Source: an uncultured Lachnospiraceae bacterium
GTDB taxonomy: Bacteria > Bacillota > Clostridia > Lachnospirales > Lachnospiraceae
NCBI GenBank assembly: GCA_910589075.1
Contig: CAJUSK010000001.1
Location: 1 to 56,437, forward strand
Direction: 5' to 3'
DNA: 56,437 nt
Part shown: positions 7,430-15,099 of the stretch, one piece after another
How the letters are laid out: each line of letters begins with the position of its first letter
How positions within the stretch are numbered: position 1 is the stretch's first letter
Made by a program: the position numbers and the translations under genes
The notes under the pieces: model-generated
What the model was told of the DNA's origin: nothing
What the model saw: only the letters and a program-made list of their open reading frames with translations
Databases searched by the model: none

Positions 7430-8161
7430 TCAATGATGTTTGTTCCCATGGCCCCGATTCCGGTTATGGTCATGGTCATGATTCTGTGAATTGCCTTCCA
7501 GTGTGTCGATTCTGTCCCATATCTGGCACATGGTCAGTTCCCGGACGTCATCCGGTGTAAGTTGTGGTTCAAGAGCCTGTAGTTGCAGAAATGCCTGGTA
7601 TTTTCCAAAGGACATACCCGACGCATGGGCTGCAGTCACCACGTCTAAGCTGGCGCACCCACAATGGACATTCTGGTAAGAAGAGGTATATACAGTCAGG
7701 TCTTCCAGTATCTTCTGGCTTTTTTTCTCATCTTTGCCAAATATGGTAACAGCCACAGGCTGATCCTGTGTCATATAGCCTTTTCTGTTGCCGTCTTCCA
7801 GTATCTGCTCCAGCGCCTCTCTGTAGTCCAGATAGCGGATGTCCAGAGTAGACAGCAGCGCATATCCGTCTTCGTTATAGGCTTCCACGGAAATCACTTT
7901 GTCCAGTCGGTTGATGCCAAGCTCTACGGAAGGATTTACGTCCACACTGATGGCGAAAGCCTGTTGAAAGCAGATATAATAGCTGCTTGTGCCAAACAGC
8001 AGCATGACAAGACATGCAGCGGCTGCCATGATCCGCCGATAGGGCAATGGTTTGGGTTTACCGGCATGATAGCATTTTTCGGCGAGAAATTTTAGGGTAT
8101 GTGTTTTCAGTTCTTCTTCCGCCCGTATTTGATCAAATGTGATTTTCAGCCTGTCATTCAT
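7430..8161 (-). CDS. Membrane anti-sigma factor with RsgI-like extracellular domain
   Basis: A 243-residue single-pass protein. The N-terminal cytoplasmic segment of about 45 residues presumably binds the sigma factor. A membrane helix follows (about AAAACLVMLLFGTSSYYICF), then an RsgI-like middle domain marked by FAISVDVNPSVELGINRLD and VISVEAYNEDG. The Asn-Pro in this motif is reported as an autocleavage site in RsgI proteins. The C-terminus is His/Asn/Gly-rich (NHDHDHNRNRGHG). GGAGG precedes the ATG at 8161, which overlaps the end of the sigma gene by eight bases, so the pair is translationally coupled. The combination suggests signal-dependent release of the sigma factor. Confidence 0.82.
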   Translation of the reverse strand: MNDRLKITFDQIRAEEELKTHTLKFLAEKCYHAGKPKPLPYRRIMAAAACLVMLLFGTSSYYICFQQAFAISVDVNPSVELGINRLDKVISVEAYNEDGYALLSTLDIRYLDYREALEQILEDGNRKGYMTQDQPVAVTIFGKDEKKSQKILEDLTVYTSSYQNVHCGCASLDVVTAAHASGMSFGKYQAFLQLQALEPQLTPDDVRELTMCQIWDRIDTLEGNSQNHDHDHNRNRGHGNKHH

Positions 8162-8636
8162 TGGCATCACCTCCCAGCTTTTCCCTGAGTATCTGTCTGG
8201 AACGTGTCAGGAGTGTGTAAACTGTATTTACATTCCTGCCCAGTATCTCTGCAATTTCACCGGCCGTATAGCCTTCATAGTAGTGAAGATATACAACATC
8301 TTTATATTTTGCAGGAAGAGAGAGAACAGCCTCCAGCACCTCGCTGTGATCAGGGGCCAGATCCGCAGCCTGATTCAAAGCTTCTTCCAGCGGGACTGTG
8401 TGATTGCGAAAAAAACTTTTCAGCAGATCCCGGCAGGCGTTGATGGTGACACGAATAAACCATGCTTTTTCATGTTCATTATTTTCGAACACAACAGAAC
8501 TCAGGACATATTTCAAAAAGACGGTTTGAAATATGTCCTCTGTATCATGATAACTCTTCAAATGTATCATACAGAGCCGGCGGACGGTATCTGCATACCG
8601 TTCAACGGCTCTGTTTGTCTCCTGTTCGTTCCGCAT
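8154..8636 (-). CDS. ECF-type RNA polymerase sigma factor
   Basis: A 160-residue sigma-70 family protein with region 2 (DTVRRLCMIHLKSYHDTEDIFQTVFLKYVL) and region 4 (LSLPAKYKDVVYLHYYEGYTAGEIAEILG), which recognise -10 and -35 elements respectively. The start at 8636 gives the usual ECF length and has a GGGTAGGG ribosome site. An in-frame start at 8687 would add 17 residues lying over the flank of the repeat array. It is coupled to the RsgI-like anti-sigma gene, so it is probably held inactive at the membrane. The nearest candidate target is the secreted repeat protein upstream on the same strand. Confidence 0.88.
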   Translation of the reverse strand: MRNEQETNRAVERYADTVRRLCMIHLKSYHDTEDIFQTVFLKYVLSSVVFENNEHEKAWFIRVTINACRDLLKSFFRNHTVPLEEALNQAADLAPDHSEVLEAVLSLPAKYKDVVYLHYYEGYTAGEIAEILGRNVNTVYTLLTRSRQILREKLGGDANE

Positions 8637-8688
8637 GGCCCTACCCTTTACTTGTCTCAGCTTTTCCGGTATCCTGCAGCGGTTCATG

Positions 8689-8843
8689 ACAAAAGAAAGA
8701 TCACAAAACGTGCTTTCTTTTGTTCATGGCAATGGAAAGATCACAAAACGTGCTTTCTTTTGTTCATGGCAATGGAAAGATCACAAAACGTGCTTTCTTT
8801 TGTTCATGACAATAGAAAGATCGCAGAGTGTGCTTTCTTTTGT
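8689..8843. repeat. Four tandem palindromic repeats with exact 40-bp period
   Basis: Copies start at 8689, 8729, 8769 and 8809. The first three are nearly identical (loop ATCACAAAACGTG) and the fourth has the loop ATCGCAGAGTGTG. The core is a GAAAG/CTTTC stem with A/T-rich extensions, and copies are joined by TTCATGG or TTCATGA. They occupy the whole gap between the secreted repeat-protein gene (ending at 8848) and the sigma-factor gene. Because the first three copies match so closely, the array probably expanded recently. Confidence 0.85.
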
Positions 8844-8847
8844 TGGA

Positions 8848-9243
8848 TTAATGGCATCCTGCGCCATGGTAGTCACAGTAACCGTCGCCGTCTGCATCTA
8901 CATAATGGCAGCCTGCACCATAATAATCACAAATGCCGTCGCCATTTGCATCTACGAAATGGCAGTTTGTTCCGTGGATGTCACAGATGCCGTCGCCATC
9001 TGCGTCTACGAACTGGCAGCCGGGATCATAGTAATCACACACACCATCGCCGTTTGCATCCACATACTGGCAGCCTGCGCCGTGATAACCACAGGATACA
9101 CTGGGCCGGGCACTGGTGTAACCATAGCCATAGCAGCCGCTTCTGTGGCCGCGGCCATGGCCATGTCCATGTGCAAATACGGTCATACTGCTTGCACAAA
9201 GCACCAGAGACATAACCATAATCCCTGTTACAACTCGTTTCAT
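8848..9243 (-). CDS. Secreted Cys/His-rich protein with four DxDGDG-type repeats
   Basis: A 131-residue protein with a Sec signal peptide ending near VFAHG, a His/Gly-rich segment (HGHGHGRGHRSG), and four tandem 18-residue repeats starting about residue 58. Each repeat has the pattern C-x-[YF]-V-D-A-[ND]-G-D-G-x-C-D. The acidic loop resembles calcium loops of thrombospondin type 3 or dockerin repeats, and the paired cysteines could form disulfides or bind metal. It is extracellular by prediction. The gene lies upstream of, and on the same strand as, the ECF sigma/anti-sigma pair and may be its target. No homologous function is known to me. Confidence 0.75.
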   Translation of the reverse strand: MKRVVTGIMVMSLVLCASSMTVFAHGHGHGRGHRSGCYGYGYTSARPSVSCGYHGAGCQYVDANGDGVCDYYDPGCQFVDADGDGICDIHGTNCHFVDANGDGICDYYGAGCHYVDADGDGYCDYHGAGCH

Positions 9244-9542
9244 TTCATCTTCCTCCGTTTCTTTTCCTTGTTTTTTCCAGTCTCATATATAATACGATTG
9301 AAAATTGTAAAACCATTCAGAAAATGAAAAAAATGATAATAAATTTTTCTGATAACCAAAATGTACGCTGGCCGGCTGTTTTCTGACTGTTTCTAAAATT
9401 TTCTTTCTATTTATATTATATTTTAGTGGGAAATGATTGTCAATTCACTGGGCGGTTTATGCGGGAAAAACAGGAAAAAATGTCGCTGTTTCCGGAAAAT
9501 TCTGTGTCCGCAGACAGGAAACCGGAGCGGTGTGTATGAGAA

Positions 9543-9571
9543 TTGACAGGCTTTGACAACTGTGATACTGT
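9543..9571 (+). promoter_or_regulatory. Promoter of the cysteine hydrolase gene
   Basis: TTGACA (9543-9548) and TACTGT (9566-9571) are 17 bp apart, 45 bp upstream of the start. The rest of 9244-9542 is AT-rich intergenic DNA with no gene and no recognisable structure. Confidence 0.55.
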
Positions 9572-9615
9572 TGAAACCAGAATCAGGTTGACAGGCGCAT
9601 GGGTAAGGAGGAAGC

Positions 9616-10146
9616 ATGATGAGAAACATACTGGTTGTCATAGATATGCAAAAAGATTTTATTAACGGAGCGTTGGGCACGAAAGAGGCACAGGAGATTG
9701 TGGGACGTGTGGTGGAAAAGATTCACGCTTATCCGGCAGGAAACATATATGCCACCCGCGATACACACCAGGAAAATTATCTGGAGACGGCGGAAGGAAA
9801 ACACTTGCCCATCAGACATTGTATAGAAGGCACAGAGGGCTGGGAGCTTCATCCCGATGTGGCGAAAGCGCTGGGAGAAGCGGTCATTGTCAATAAACCT
9901 TCTTTTGGAAGCGTTGTGCTGGCGGACCTGCTGGAAGAGGAAAACGCAGTCGAAGAACTGGAAATCGAGCTGGTGGGACTCTGTACGGATATCTGTGTGG
10001 TGAGCAATGCACTTTTATTGAAGGCTGTTATGCCGGAAACCACCATTTCCGTAGACGCTTCCTGCTGCGCCGGCGTTACGCCGGAGAGTCATCAGGCGGC
10101 GTTGCTGACGATGGAGATGTGTCAGATTGAAATTACCGGCCGTTAA
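9616..10146 (+). CDS. Isochorismatase/nicotinamidase-family cysteine hydrolase
   Basis: A 176-residue enzyme of the isochorismatase-like fold. Catalytic Asp is in VVIDMQKDF, the nucleophile Cys is in LVGLCTDICVVSNALLLK, and the metal-ligand pattern TRDTH...HLPIRHC...GTEGW is the one found in nicotinamidases. Nicotinamide to nicotinate for NAD salvage is therefore the best guess, but related amidases share the fold. GGAGGAAGC precedes the start; an alternative ATG lies one codon later. It is monocistronic, with a promoter at 9543 and a hairpin at 10167-10202. Confidence 0.8.
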   Translation: MMRNILVVIDMQKDFINGALGTKEAQEIVGRVVEKIHAYPAGNIYATRDTHQENYLETAEGKHLPIRHCIEGTEGWELHPDVAKALGEAVIVNKPSFGSVVLADLLEEENAVEELEIELVGLCTDICVVSNALLLKAVMPETTISVDASCCAGVTPESHQAALLTMEMCQIEITGR

Positions 10147-10166
10147 AATCGGTATCGTATGTTTAT

Positions 10167-10202
10167 ATGGCAGAATGGTTCAGAGTATGAGCGTTCTGCC
10201 AT
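10167..10202. terminator. Convergent terminator hairpin
   Basis: Perfect 9-bp arms ATGGCAGAA and TTCTGCCAT are followed on the plus strand by TGTCTTTT. The stop codon of the minus-strand protease gene (10180-10182) lies within the loop, so the same hairpin probably serves both converging genes. Confidence 0.65.
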
Positions 10203-10794
10203 TGTCTTTTAACCACTTCCGCAATTCTCTGTAATCAGGCAGAACCGTTTCAACGGCATCCCAGAATGCTTTGGAATGGTTCATTTCGATCCGGTGGCAC
10301 AGTTCATGTACCACAACATAGTCCAGTATCCGGGGCGGTGCCAGCATCAGGCGCCAGTTGAAATTCAGATTCCCTTTTGAGGAACAGCTTCCCCAGCGGG
10401 TTTTCTGATCCCGTATGGTGATGGTGCCGTGGGTAACGCCCAGGATGGTTTCATAAAAGGCAACCCTTTTGGGAAAATAGTTTCGTGCCGCCTGGCGATA
10501 ACGCGCCTCCAGTGCGTTTCTCTGGACAGGAGTTAAGTCAGATGAGGGCATCTTTTCCCGGACCCGTTCCATTTCTGCAATTTTCTTTAGGATCCATCGT
10601 TCTTTCTCATATAAATAGGATTCTCCACTGGAGTAAGACACTGTGTGTGGAATTTTTAAGAACAGGGATATATCCGGTTTCAGAATCAGCGCCCAGGTTT
10701 TCCGCCTGCTTTTAGAAATATGGAACGGAATGGAGCGGGAAGGGTCTGAGAGCGGATGGAAAATGCCCTGTTTTTGAGATGCAGCCTGTGCCAT
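10180..10794 (-). CDS. YgjP/SprT-like zinc metalloprotease (DUF45)
   Basis: A 204-residue protein with the metalloprotease motif VVHELCHRIEMNHSKAFW, giving H-E-x-x-H plus a downstream histidine, and the preceding DQKTRWGSCSSKGNLNFNWRL block typical of DUF45/YgjP proteins. These are presumed zinc-dependent peptidases of unknown substrate, soluble in the cytoplasm. The ATG at 10794 is preferred over one at 10809 because GAGG lies seven to eight bases before it. It stands alone, converging with the cysteine hydrolase. Confidence 0.82.
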   Translation of the reverse strand: MAQAASQKQGIFHPLSDPSRSIPFHISKSRRKTWALILKPDISLFLKIPHTVSYSSGESYLYEKERWILKKIAEMERVREKMPSSDLTPVQRNALEARYRQAARNYFPKRVAFYETILGVTHGTITIRDQKTRWGSCSSKGNLNFNWRLMLAPPRILDYVVVHELCHRIEMNHSKAFWDAVETVLPDYRELRKWLKDNGRTLIL

Positions 10795-10822
10795 AACAAT
10801 ACCTCGCATGGATGAAAGCCGT

Positions 10823-10867
10823 CAGTAGAAACCATGCCCGATGTGCTTTCCATGGCACTCTCTACTG
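10823..10867. repeat. Degenerate palindrome related to the repeat family
   Basis: Arms CAGTAGA and TCTACTG (7 bp, perfect) enclose CCATG/CATGG, and GTGCTTTC in the loop recalls the family core. It lies upstream of the protease gene and could be a diverged reverse-orientation copy. Confidence 0.4.
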
Positions 10868-10987
10868 TCAAAAAGTAAATATCCGTTACAAAGCATACCA
10901 TATTTTTCATACAGGGGGTAGATGAAATTTGAAAAATAGTTTATGATAAATGAGGTTAAAAGAGGAAAGGGAAAAGAGGAGTGAAAG

Positions 10988-11530
10988 ATGAATGAGTATG
11001 CACAGCTTTATCTTGTATTTCTGCGGATTGGCGGCCTGACTTTTGGCGGTGGCCTGGCCATGCTGCCCATGCTGAAATATGAACTGGTGGAGAAGAAGAA
11101 CTGGATTACGGAGGAGGATCTGTTGGACTGCTATGCCATCGGGCAGTGTACGCCGGGGATCATTGCAGTCAACACGTCCACTTTCGTGGGGTATAAGAGA
11201 AAAGGTGTGATGGGCGGCATCGTGTCCACGCTGGGGATGATTACGCCATCCATTGTGATTATTACACTGGTCGCCATCTGTCTGCAGGCATTTATTGAAA
11301 ATGTGTGGGTGCAGCATGCTCTGATGGGAGTGCGCGCAGTGGTATGTGCCCTGATGCTGAATACGGTTGTTACGCTGGCGAAAAAAAGTCTGAAGAATGC
11401 GTTCTGCTTTGCGGTTTGTGCGGGGGCGTTTCTGCTCGCCATGTTTGTGGACATTCCCACAGTCTGCATTGTAATCATTGCGGCTGTGCTGGGTATACTT
11501 GTTACAGTATGGGGAGGAAAAAAGGTATGA
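10988..11530 (+). CDS. Chromate transporter, N-terminal-half subunit (ChrA family)
   Basis: A 180-residue membrane protein of the short-chain CHR family. It shows the conserved FLRIGGLTFGGGLAMLPML motif near the N-terminus and QCTPGIIAVNTSTFVGY, followed by hydrophobic helices. Paired half-size ChrA proteins work together as a chromate or sulfate antiporter in characterised Bacillus examples; substrate here is inferred. The next gene encodes the complementary half and starts inside the stop codon of this one (ATGA overlap). A ribosome site (GAGGAG) precedes the ATG. Confidence 0.88.
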   Translation: MNEYAQLYLVFLRIGGLTFGGGLAMLPMLKYELVEKKNWITEEDLLDCYAIGQCTPGIIAVNTSTFVGYKRKGVMGGIVSTLGMITPSIVIITLVAICLQAFIENVWVQHALMGVRAVVCALMLNTVVTLAKKSLKNAFCFAVCAGAFLLAMFVDIPTVCIVIIAAVLGILVTVWGGKKV

Positions 11531-12090
11531 ATTTTGCTTTGATGGGACAGATGTTCTGGGAGTTTATGAAAATCGGCCTCTTTGCTGTGGGCGGCGGCCC
11601 GGCAACACTCCCGTATCTGATGGATTTAACGAAGAAGTTCGACTGGTATACAATGGAGGACCTGACCAATATGATTGCCATCAGTGAATCCACGCCGGGA
11701 CCTCTGGGACTGAATATGGCTACCTATGCCGGGTTTCATACGCTGGGAACTTTCGGCGGTGTGGTATCCACACTGGGGTTGGTGATACCCAGCGTGATTG
11801 TAATTGTGCTGGTGGCAAAATTTCTGGAAAATTTCAATGAAAATAAGTATGTGCAGGGCGCTTTTGCAGGAATCCGGCCGGCGGTTACAGCTTTGATTGC
11901 GGCGGCAGTTTACAGTGTATGCCGGGTTTCTCTCTTTGTGGAAACACAGGATGGATATGCGCCGGCGGTGAAAACAATGATTCTGTGTGTCATTGTGTTT
12001 GGGCTGCTCCAGGTGAAAAAGCTGCAGAAATATCATCCGGCTGTGTGGATTCTGGCGGCGGTTGTGATTGGCATAGTGTTCCGTTTTTAA
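11527..12090 (+). CDS. Chromate transporter, C-terminal-half subunit (ChrA family)
   Basis: A 187-residue homologue of the preceding gene with the same motif set (FMKIGLFAVGGGPATLPYL, ESTPGPLGLNMATYAGF), about five hydrophobic helices, and an RF C-terminus. The four-base ATGA overlap at 11527-11530 indicates translational coupling and 1:1 production, as expected for a heterodimer. thiN follows 23 bp downstream and is probably in the same transcript. Confidence 0.88.
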   Translation: MNFALMGQMFWEFMKIGLFAVGGGPATLPYLMDLTKKFDWYTMEDLTNMIAISESTPGPLGLNMATYAGFHTLGTFGGVVSTLGLVIPSVIVIVLVAKFLENFNENKYVQGAFAGIRPAVTALIAAAVYSVCRVSLFVETQDGYAPAVKTMILCVIVFGLLQVKKLQKYHPAVWILAAVVIGIVFRF

Positions 12091-12113
12091 GAAACGAGAA
12101 GGAGAAAAAATAT

Positions 12114-12779
12114 ATGGAAAACATACAGGCAAGATGTGTTCTGATCTGCGCGGGCGATCTGGAGATTTCGGAAATCCCCATCAGAGAAAACGACCTGGTG
12201 ATAGCAGTGGACGGCGGCTATATGTATTGTCAGCTTTTTGCCATTGAACCCGATGTGGTGATCGGTGATTTTGATTCTCTGGAGGAAAACAGTGTGCGGC
12301 AGATGGAACTTGCTGCCAAAGAAGAAAACGGTGGCAAAAAGCGTATTATCCGGCTGGATCCCATGAAAGATGATACGGATACGCTGGCTGCTTTGAAGTT
12401 CGGGCTGGAGCAGGGGCATCGGGAGTTTCATCTGTATGGGGCGCTGGGCGGCAGGCTGGAGCATACCATGGCCAATTTGCAGTGCCTGTTGTTTCTCAAG
12501 CGCGTAGGTGCGGCAGGTTATATCTGGGACGGCAATACCATGACGACGGTAATTCAAAATGAGACACTTTCTTTCAGAAAAGAGATGGAAGGCATGCTTT
12601 CGGTTTTTGCTGTGGGCGGAAAGGCGGAAGGCGTTGTGGAGAAAGGGTTGAAATACCTGTTGGATGACGCAGTTCTGGACGAAAATTTCCCGGTGGGTAT
12701 CAGCAATGAATTCATTGGCGAGAAAGCGGAGCTAACTGTGAAGAACGGTTCGCTGCTTGTTATTTTGCGGTGGGATTAG
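12114..12779 (+). CDS. thiN: Thiamine pyrophosphokinase
   Basis: Transfers pyrophosphate from ATP to thiamine to make thiamine diphosphate. The 221-residue protein shows LVIAVDGGYMYC, the metal and pyrophosphate-binding DVVIGDFDSLEE, DPMKDDTDTLAALKFG and YGALGGRLEHTMANL, all hallmarks of the family. GAAGGAG precedes the ATG at 12114, and an upstream extension would run into the chromate gene. The stop codon TAG overlaps a MITE-derived hairpin at 12777. No TPP riboswitch is seen upstream, consistent with a salvage enzyme read from the chrA transcript. Confidence 0.9.
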   Translation: MENIQARCVLICAGDLEISEIPIRENDLVIAVDGGYMYCQLFAIEPDVVIGDFDSLEENSVRQMELAAKEENGGKKRIIRLDPMKDDTDTLAALKFGLEQGHREFHLYGALGGRLEHTMANLQCLLFLKRVGAAGYIWDGNTMTTVIQNETLSFRKEMEGMLSVFAVGGKAEGVVEKGLKYLLDDAVLDENFPVGISNEFIGEKAELTVKNGSLLVILRWD

Positions 12780-12806
12780 AGGGTGTTTGAAAACGCAAAC
12801 ACGCTC
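12777..12806. repeat. Short hairpin resembling the joined ends of the 164-bp MITE
   Basis: GAGGGTGTTTG (12779-12789) and CAAACACGCTC (12796-12806) nearly match the MITE termini, with only six bases between them. A TA precedes the left arm, as at the MITE. It may be an internal-deletion derivative. It supplies the last base pairs of thiN, and the TAG stop spans its left edge. Confidence 0.55.
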
Positions 12807-12836
12807 TGGAAAGCAAACATCAGAATGGAGACTGGA

Positions 12837-13790
12837 ATGAAAACAAGTAAGAAATCTGACAGAAGAAAAAGAGTGTCTGCCCTCTGGGGTGTGCTGCTGA
12901 TATGCTGTGTACTTTCCGGCTGTGGCGGCAGGAAAACACAGGAGATTGTTCCGGATTCAGAGACGACAGAAACAGAAGAGATCCTCGGGAGTGGGACACA
13001 ATCCGGTGAGACGGATGCGGACGGAGCCGATGTCAGACCAGAAGATACTGCGGCAGTAGAAATCCGGGAGGAGCAGGCGGTGGAGACCGGGCTCAGAGTG
13101 GAGACCGGGCGGGTTTCCCGCCGACAGCTGAAAACTACGGATAATATGCTGTTGCTGGAGTGCAAGATGCAGAGCATACGAGTGGTCATACCAGGCAATC
13201 AGGAAGCGGAGGATTTGATCAATCAGTTTTTTACTGACAGACAGGCGGCGTTTGAGGATACGGTGGAAGCATACCGGAGCATGGCAGTTTCGGATCTGGA
13301 AGCGGAACGGGCGAACGGGTTGGCGGAGAATTGGACAGGCTACGAGGTGGGACAGGAATATATGGTCAGGCGCGTGGATGAGCAGATGATCAGTATTGTG
13401 GAGGATTGCTACACTTATACCGGCGGCGCCCATCCGGATGCTGTCCGGGTAGCCTATAATTTTGACACACAGACAGGGAAACGTATGTCATTGGCAGATG
13501 TTGCTTCGGATCTGGATGAAATCCGTTTAAAAAGTATGGAATATCTGGGTGAAATGTTTCTGCAGCCGGAATGGACAGATAAATTGTTTCCTGATTACAG
13601 AAATCATCTGGAGGATATTCTGACGGACAGTACCTGGTATACAGACGAAGCGGGATTTCATATGATCTGCAATGAATATATTATTACGCCTCATGCCGAA
13701 GGCATATTGGAATTCCTTTTGCCGTATGATGAGGTGGACGTAGTGGCAGGTGCGTATCAGCCCGGGGCTACGGGTGATCAATCTGAATGA
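12837..13790 (+). CDS. Lipoprotein with RsiV-like DUF3298 domain
   Basis: A 317-residue protein with a lipoprotein signal (WGVLLICCVLSGC, Cys near residue 28), an acidic low-complexity linker rich in Glu and Thr (about 30-85), and a C-terminal DUF3298-type domain with the typical YTGGAHPDAVRVAYNFD motif. In Bacillus subtilis this domain occurs in the anti-sigma factor RsiV, which binds lysozyme. Here there is no sigma factor nearby, and the protein is anchored outside the membrane, so a role in sensing or binding muramidase is only a possibility. GGAG at 12828 sets the start at 12837. The 3' end overlaps the convergent CDF gene by 23 bp. Confidence 0.78.
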   Translation: MKTSKKSDRRKRVSALWGVLLICCVLSGCGGRKTQEIVPDSETTETEEILGSGTQSGETDADGADVRPEDTAAVEIREEQAVETGLRVETGRVSRRQLKTTDNMLLLECKMQSIRVVIPGNQEAEDLINQFFTDRQAAFEDTVEAYRSMAVSDLEAERANGLAENWTGYEVGQEYMVRRVDEQMISIVEDCYTYTGGAHPDAVRVAYNFDTQTGKRMSLADVASDLDEIRLKSMEYLGEMFLQPEWTDKLFPDYRNHLEDILTDSTWYTDEAGFHMICNEYIITPHAEGILEFLLPYDEVDVVAGAYQPGATGDQSE

Positions 13791-14928
13791 CCGCACAGTA
13801 AGTGGGGTTGGTTTCGCGGAGCTGTCTGATAATGGTTTCTTTCAGGGCTTCCGCGGTATAATCGGTCTGGTAGGGCATGACCACATCGAAGATGAGATTG
13901 GTGTGTGTGTTGCCCTTTACAATGCGGAAATCATGGAGCGAAAGGCTGCTGTCAATCCGGTTTAAAATATCGGCTGTCAGGGCTTTGCACGCCAGGGTTT
14001 CCGCATCGTTGTTTAAAACCGGATCCATATGGATGACTGCGGAACAGTGCAGTTCCCTTTGGAGACGTTTTTCAATATTGTCTATCATATCATGGAGCGT
14101 CAGGAGATTGCCGGCAGCAGGCACTTCCGCATGGAGTGAGATCATGCGCCACCCCGGGCCATAGTCGTGGACAACCAGATCGTGGATATCCAGTACGTCG
14201 TCATACTGTTTTACAATCTCATAAATGCGTTTGATAAAGTCCGGCTCAGGCGCCTGGCCCAGCAGAGGGCTGATGGTATCTCTGGCTGCTTCAATGCCGC
14301 CATGGAAAATAAGGATCCCCACAAGGATACCGCACCAGCCGTCAATGTGCCAGCCGGAAGCGTGGGAAACCAAAGAGGCAATCAGGACAGCGGCAGTGGA
14401 AAAACAGTCGCTGAGACTGTCAATGGCAGTGGCATGCAGGGCGGCGGATTCGATTTTCCTGCCCAGTGACCGGTTATAACAGTACATATAGAGTTTGATC
14501 AAAATGGAAAGCGCCAGCACAGTCAGTATGGCCGGAGTAAAAGCCACTTCCTCCGGATGCAGGATTCTGGAGACGGAAGAACGGATCAATTCCACAGCCA
14601 TAACAAGGATGATAATGGAAACGATCAGACCGGAAATGTATTCGCTCCTTCCATGGCCGAAAGGATGATCGGGGTCCGCTTCCTGGGCTGCGATCTGAAA
14701 ACCGATCATGGTGATAATGGAAGAGCCTGCGTCGGACAGGTTGTTGAAAGCGTCCGCAATAATGGAAATGGAACCGCTCAGAATACCGGCGGCCAGCTTG
14801 GCACAAAAGAGAAGTACATTCAAAAATATACCGGCAATACCGCTGATAAGGCCGTATTTTTGCCGTACTTCCGGCGCGTCTGTATGATTTTTCCCATGTA
14901 GAAACAGGTGTGTCAATAATGTGATCAT
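13768..14928 (-). CDS. Cation diffusion facilitator (CDF) metal exporter
   Basis: A 386-residue inner-membrane transporter. It has about six helices in the first 230 residues, with the metal-site motifs DAFNNLSDAGSS and HATAIDSLSDCFS (D-x-x-x-D and H-x-x-x-D) and the loop DPDHPFGHGRSEY. A C-terminal cytoplasmic domain carries two copies of a ferredoxin-like fold. CDF proteins export Zn, Mn, Fe or similar divalent cations by proton antiport; the metal cannot be told from sequence. AGAGG sets the ATG at 14928; the frame extends upstream without a ribosome site. It is driven by TTGCCG-17-TATAAT at 15045-15017. Confidence 0.9.
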   Translation of the reverse strand: MITLLTHLFLHGKNHTDAPEVRQKYGLISGIAGIFLNVLLFCAKLAAGILSGSISIIADAFNNLSDAGSSIITMIGFQIAAQEADPDHPFGHGRSEYISGLIVSIIILVMAVELIRSSVSRILHPEEVAFTPAILTVLALSILIKLYMYCYNRSLGRKIESAALHATAIDSLSDCFSTAAVLIASLVSHASGWHIDGWCGILVGILIFHGGIEAARDTISPLLGQAPEPDFIKRIYEIVKQYDDVLDIHDLVVHDYGPGWRMISLHAEVPAAGNLLTLHDMIDNIEKRLQRELHCSAVIHMDPVLNNDAETLACKALTADILNRIDSSLSLHDFRIVKGNTHTNLIFDVVMPYQTDYTAEALKETIIRQLRETNPTYCAVIQIDHP

Positions 14929-15016
14929 CCTAAAACCTCTGGTTGCTTTCCTGTATTGTTTCTCTGATATTTCAGAAGTATTACATAAAATCGTGGCAGA
15001 GAGACAGTAAAACGAT

Positions 15017-15045
15017 ATTATACTACAATATGGTGCGGGCGGCAA
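15017..15045 (-). promoter_or_regulatory. Promoter of the CDF exporter gene
   Basis: On the minus strand TTGCCG (15045-15040) and a perfect TATAAT (15022-15017) are separated by 17 bp. The leader of about 80 bases has no NiCo-riboswitch-like structure that I can recognise. Confidence 0.65.
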
Positions 15046-15099
15046 GATTGTTTTGTCATTGTTTATATAGAGTGGATAAAGTGGATGGAGAAAAACAGA

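Noticed and set aside
8689..8843. CRISPR-like array of regular 40-bp repeats
   Set aside because: The whole unit is repeated, including the short linker; there are no unique spacers of constant length, no leader, and no cas genes. It is a tandem palindrome array.
10923..10987. Riboswitch for the chromate transporter
   Set aside because: The short AT-rich leader shows no conserved structure beyond a normal ribosome site.
12783..12836. Upstream start for the DUF3298 lipoprotein within the MITE-like hairpin
   Set aside because: It would place extra residues before the signal peptide and lacks a ribosome site, while the ATG at 12837 has GGAG at good spacing and yields a normal lipoprotein signal.
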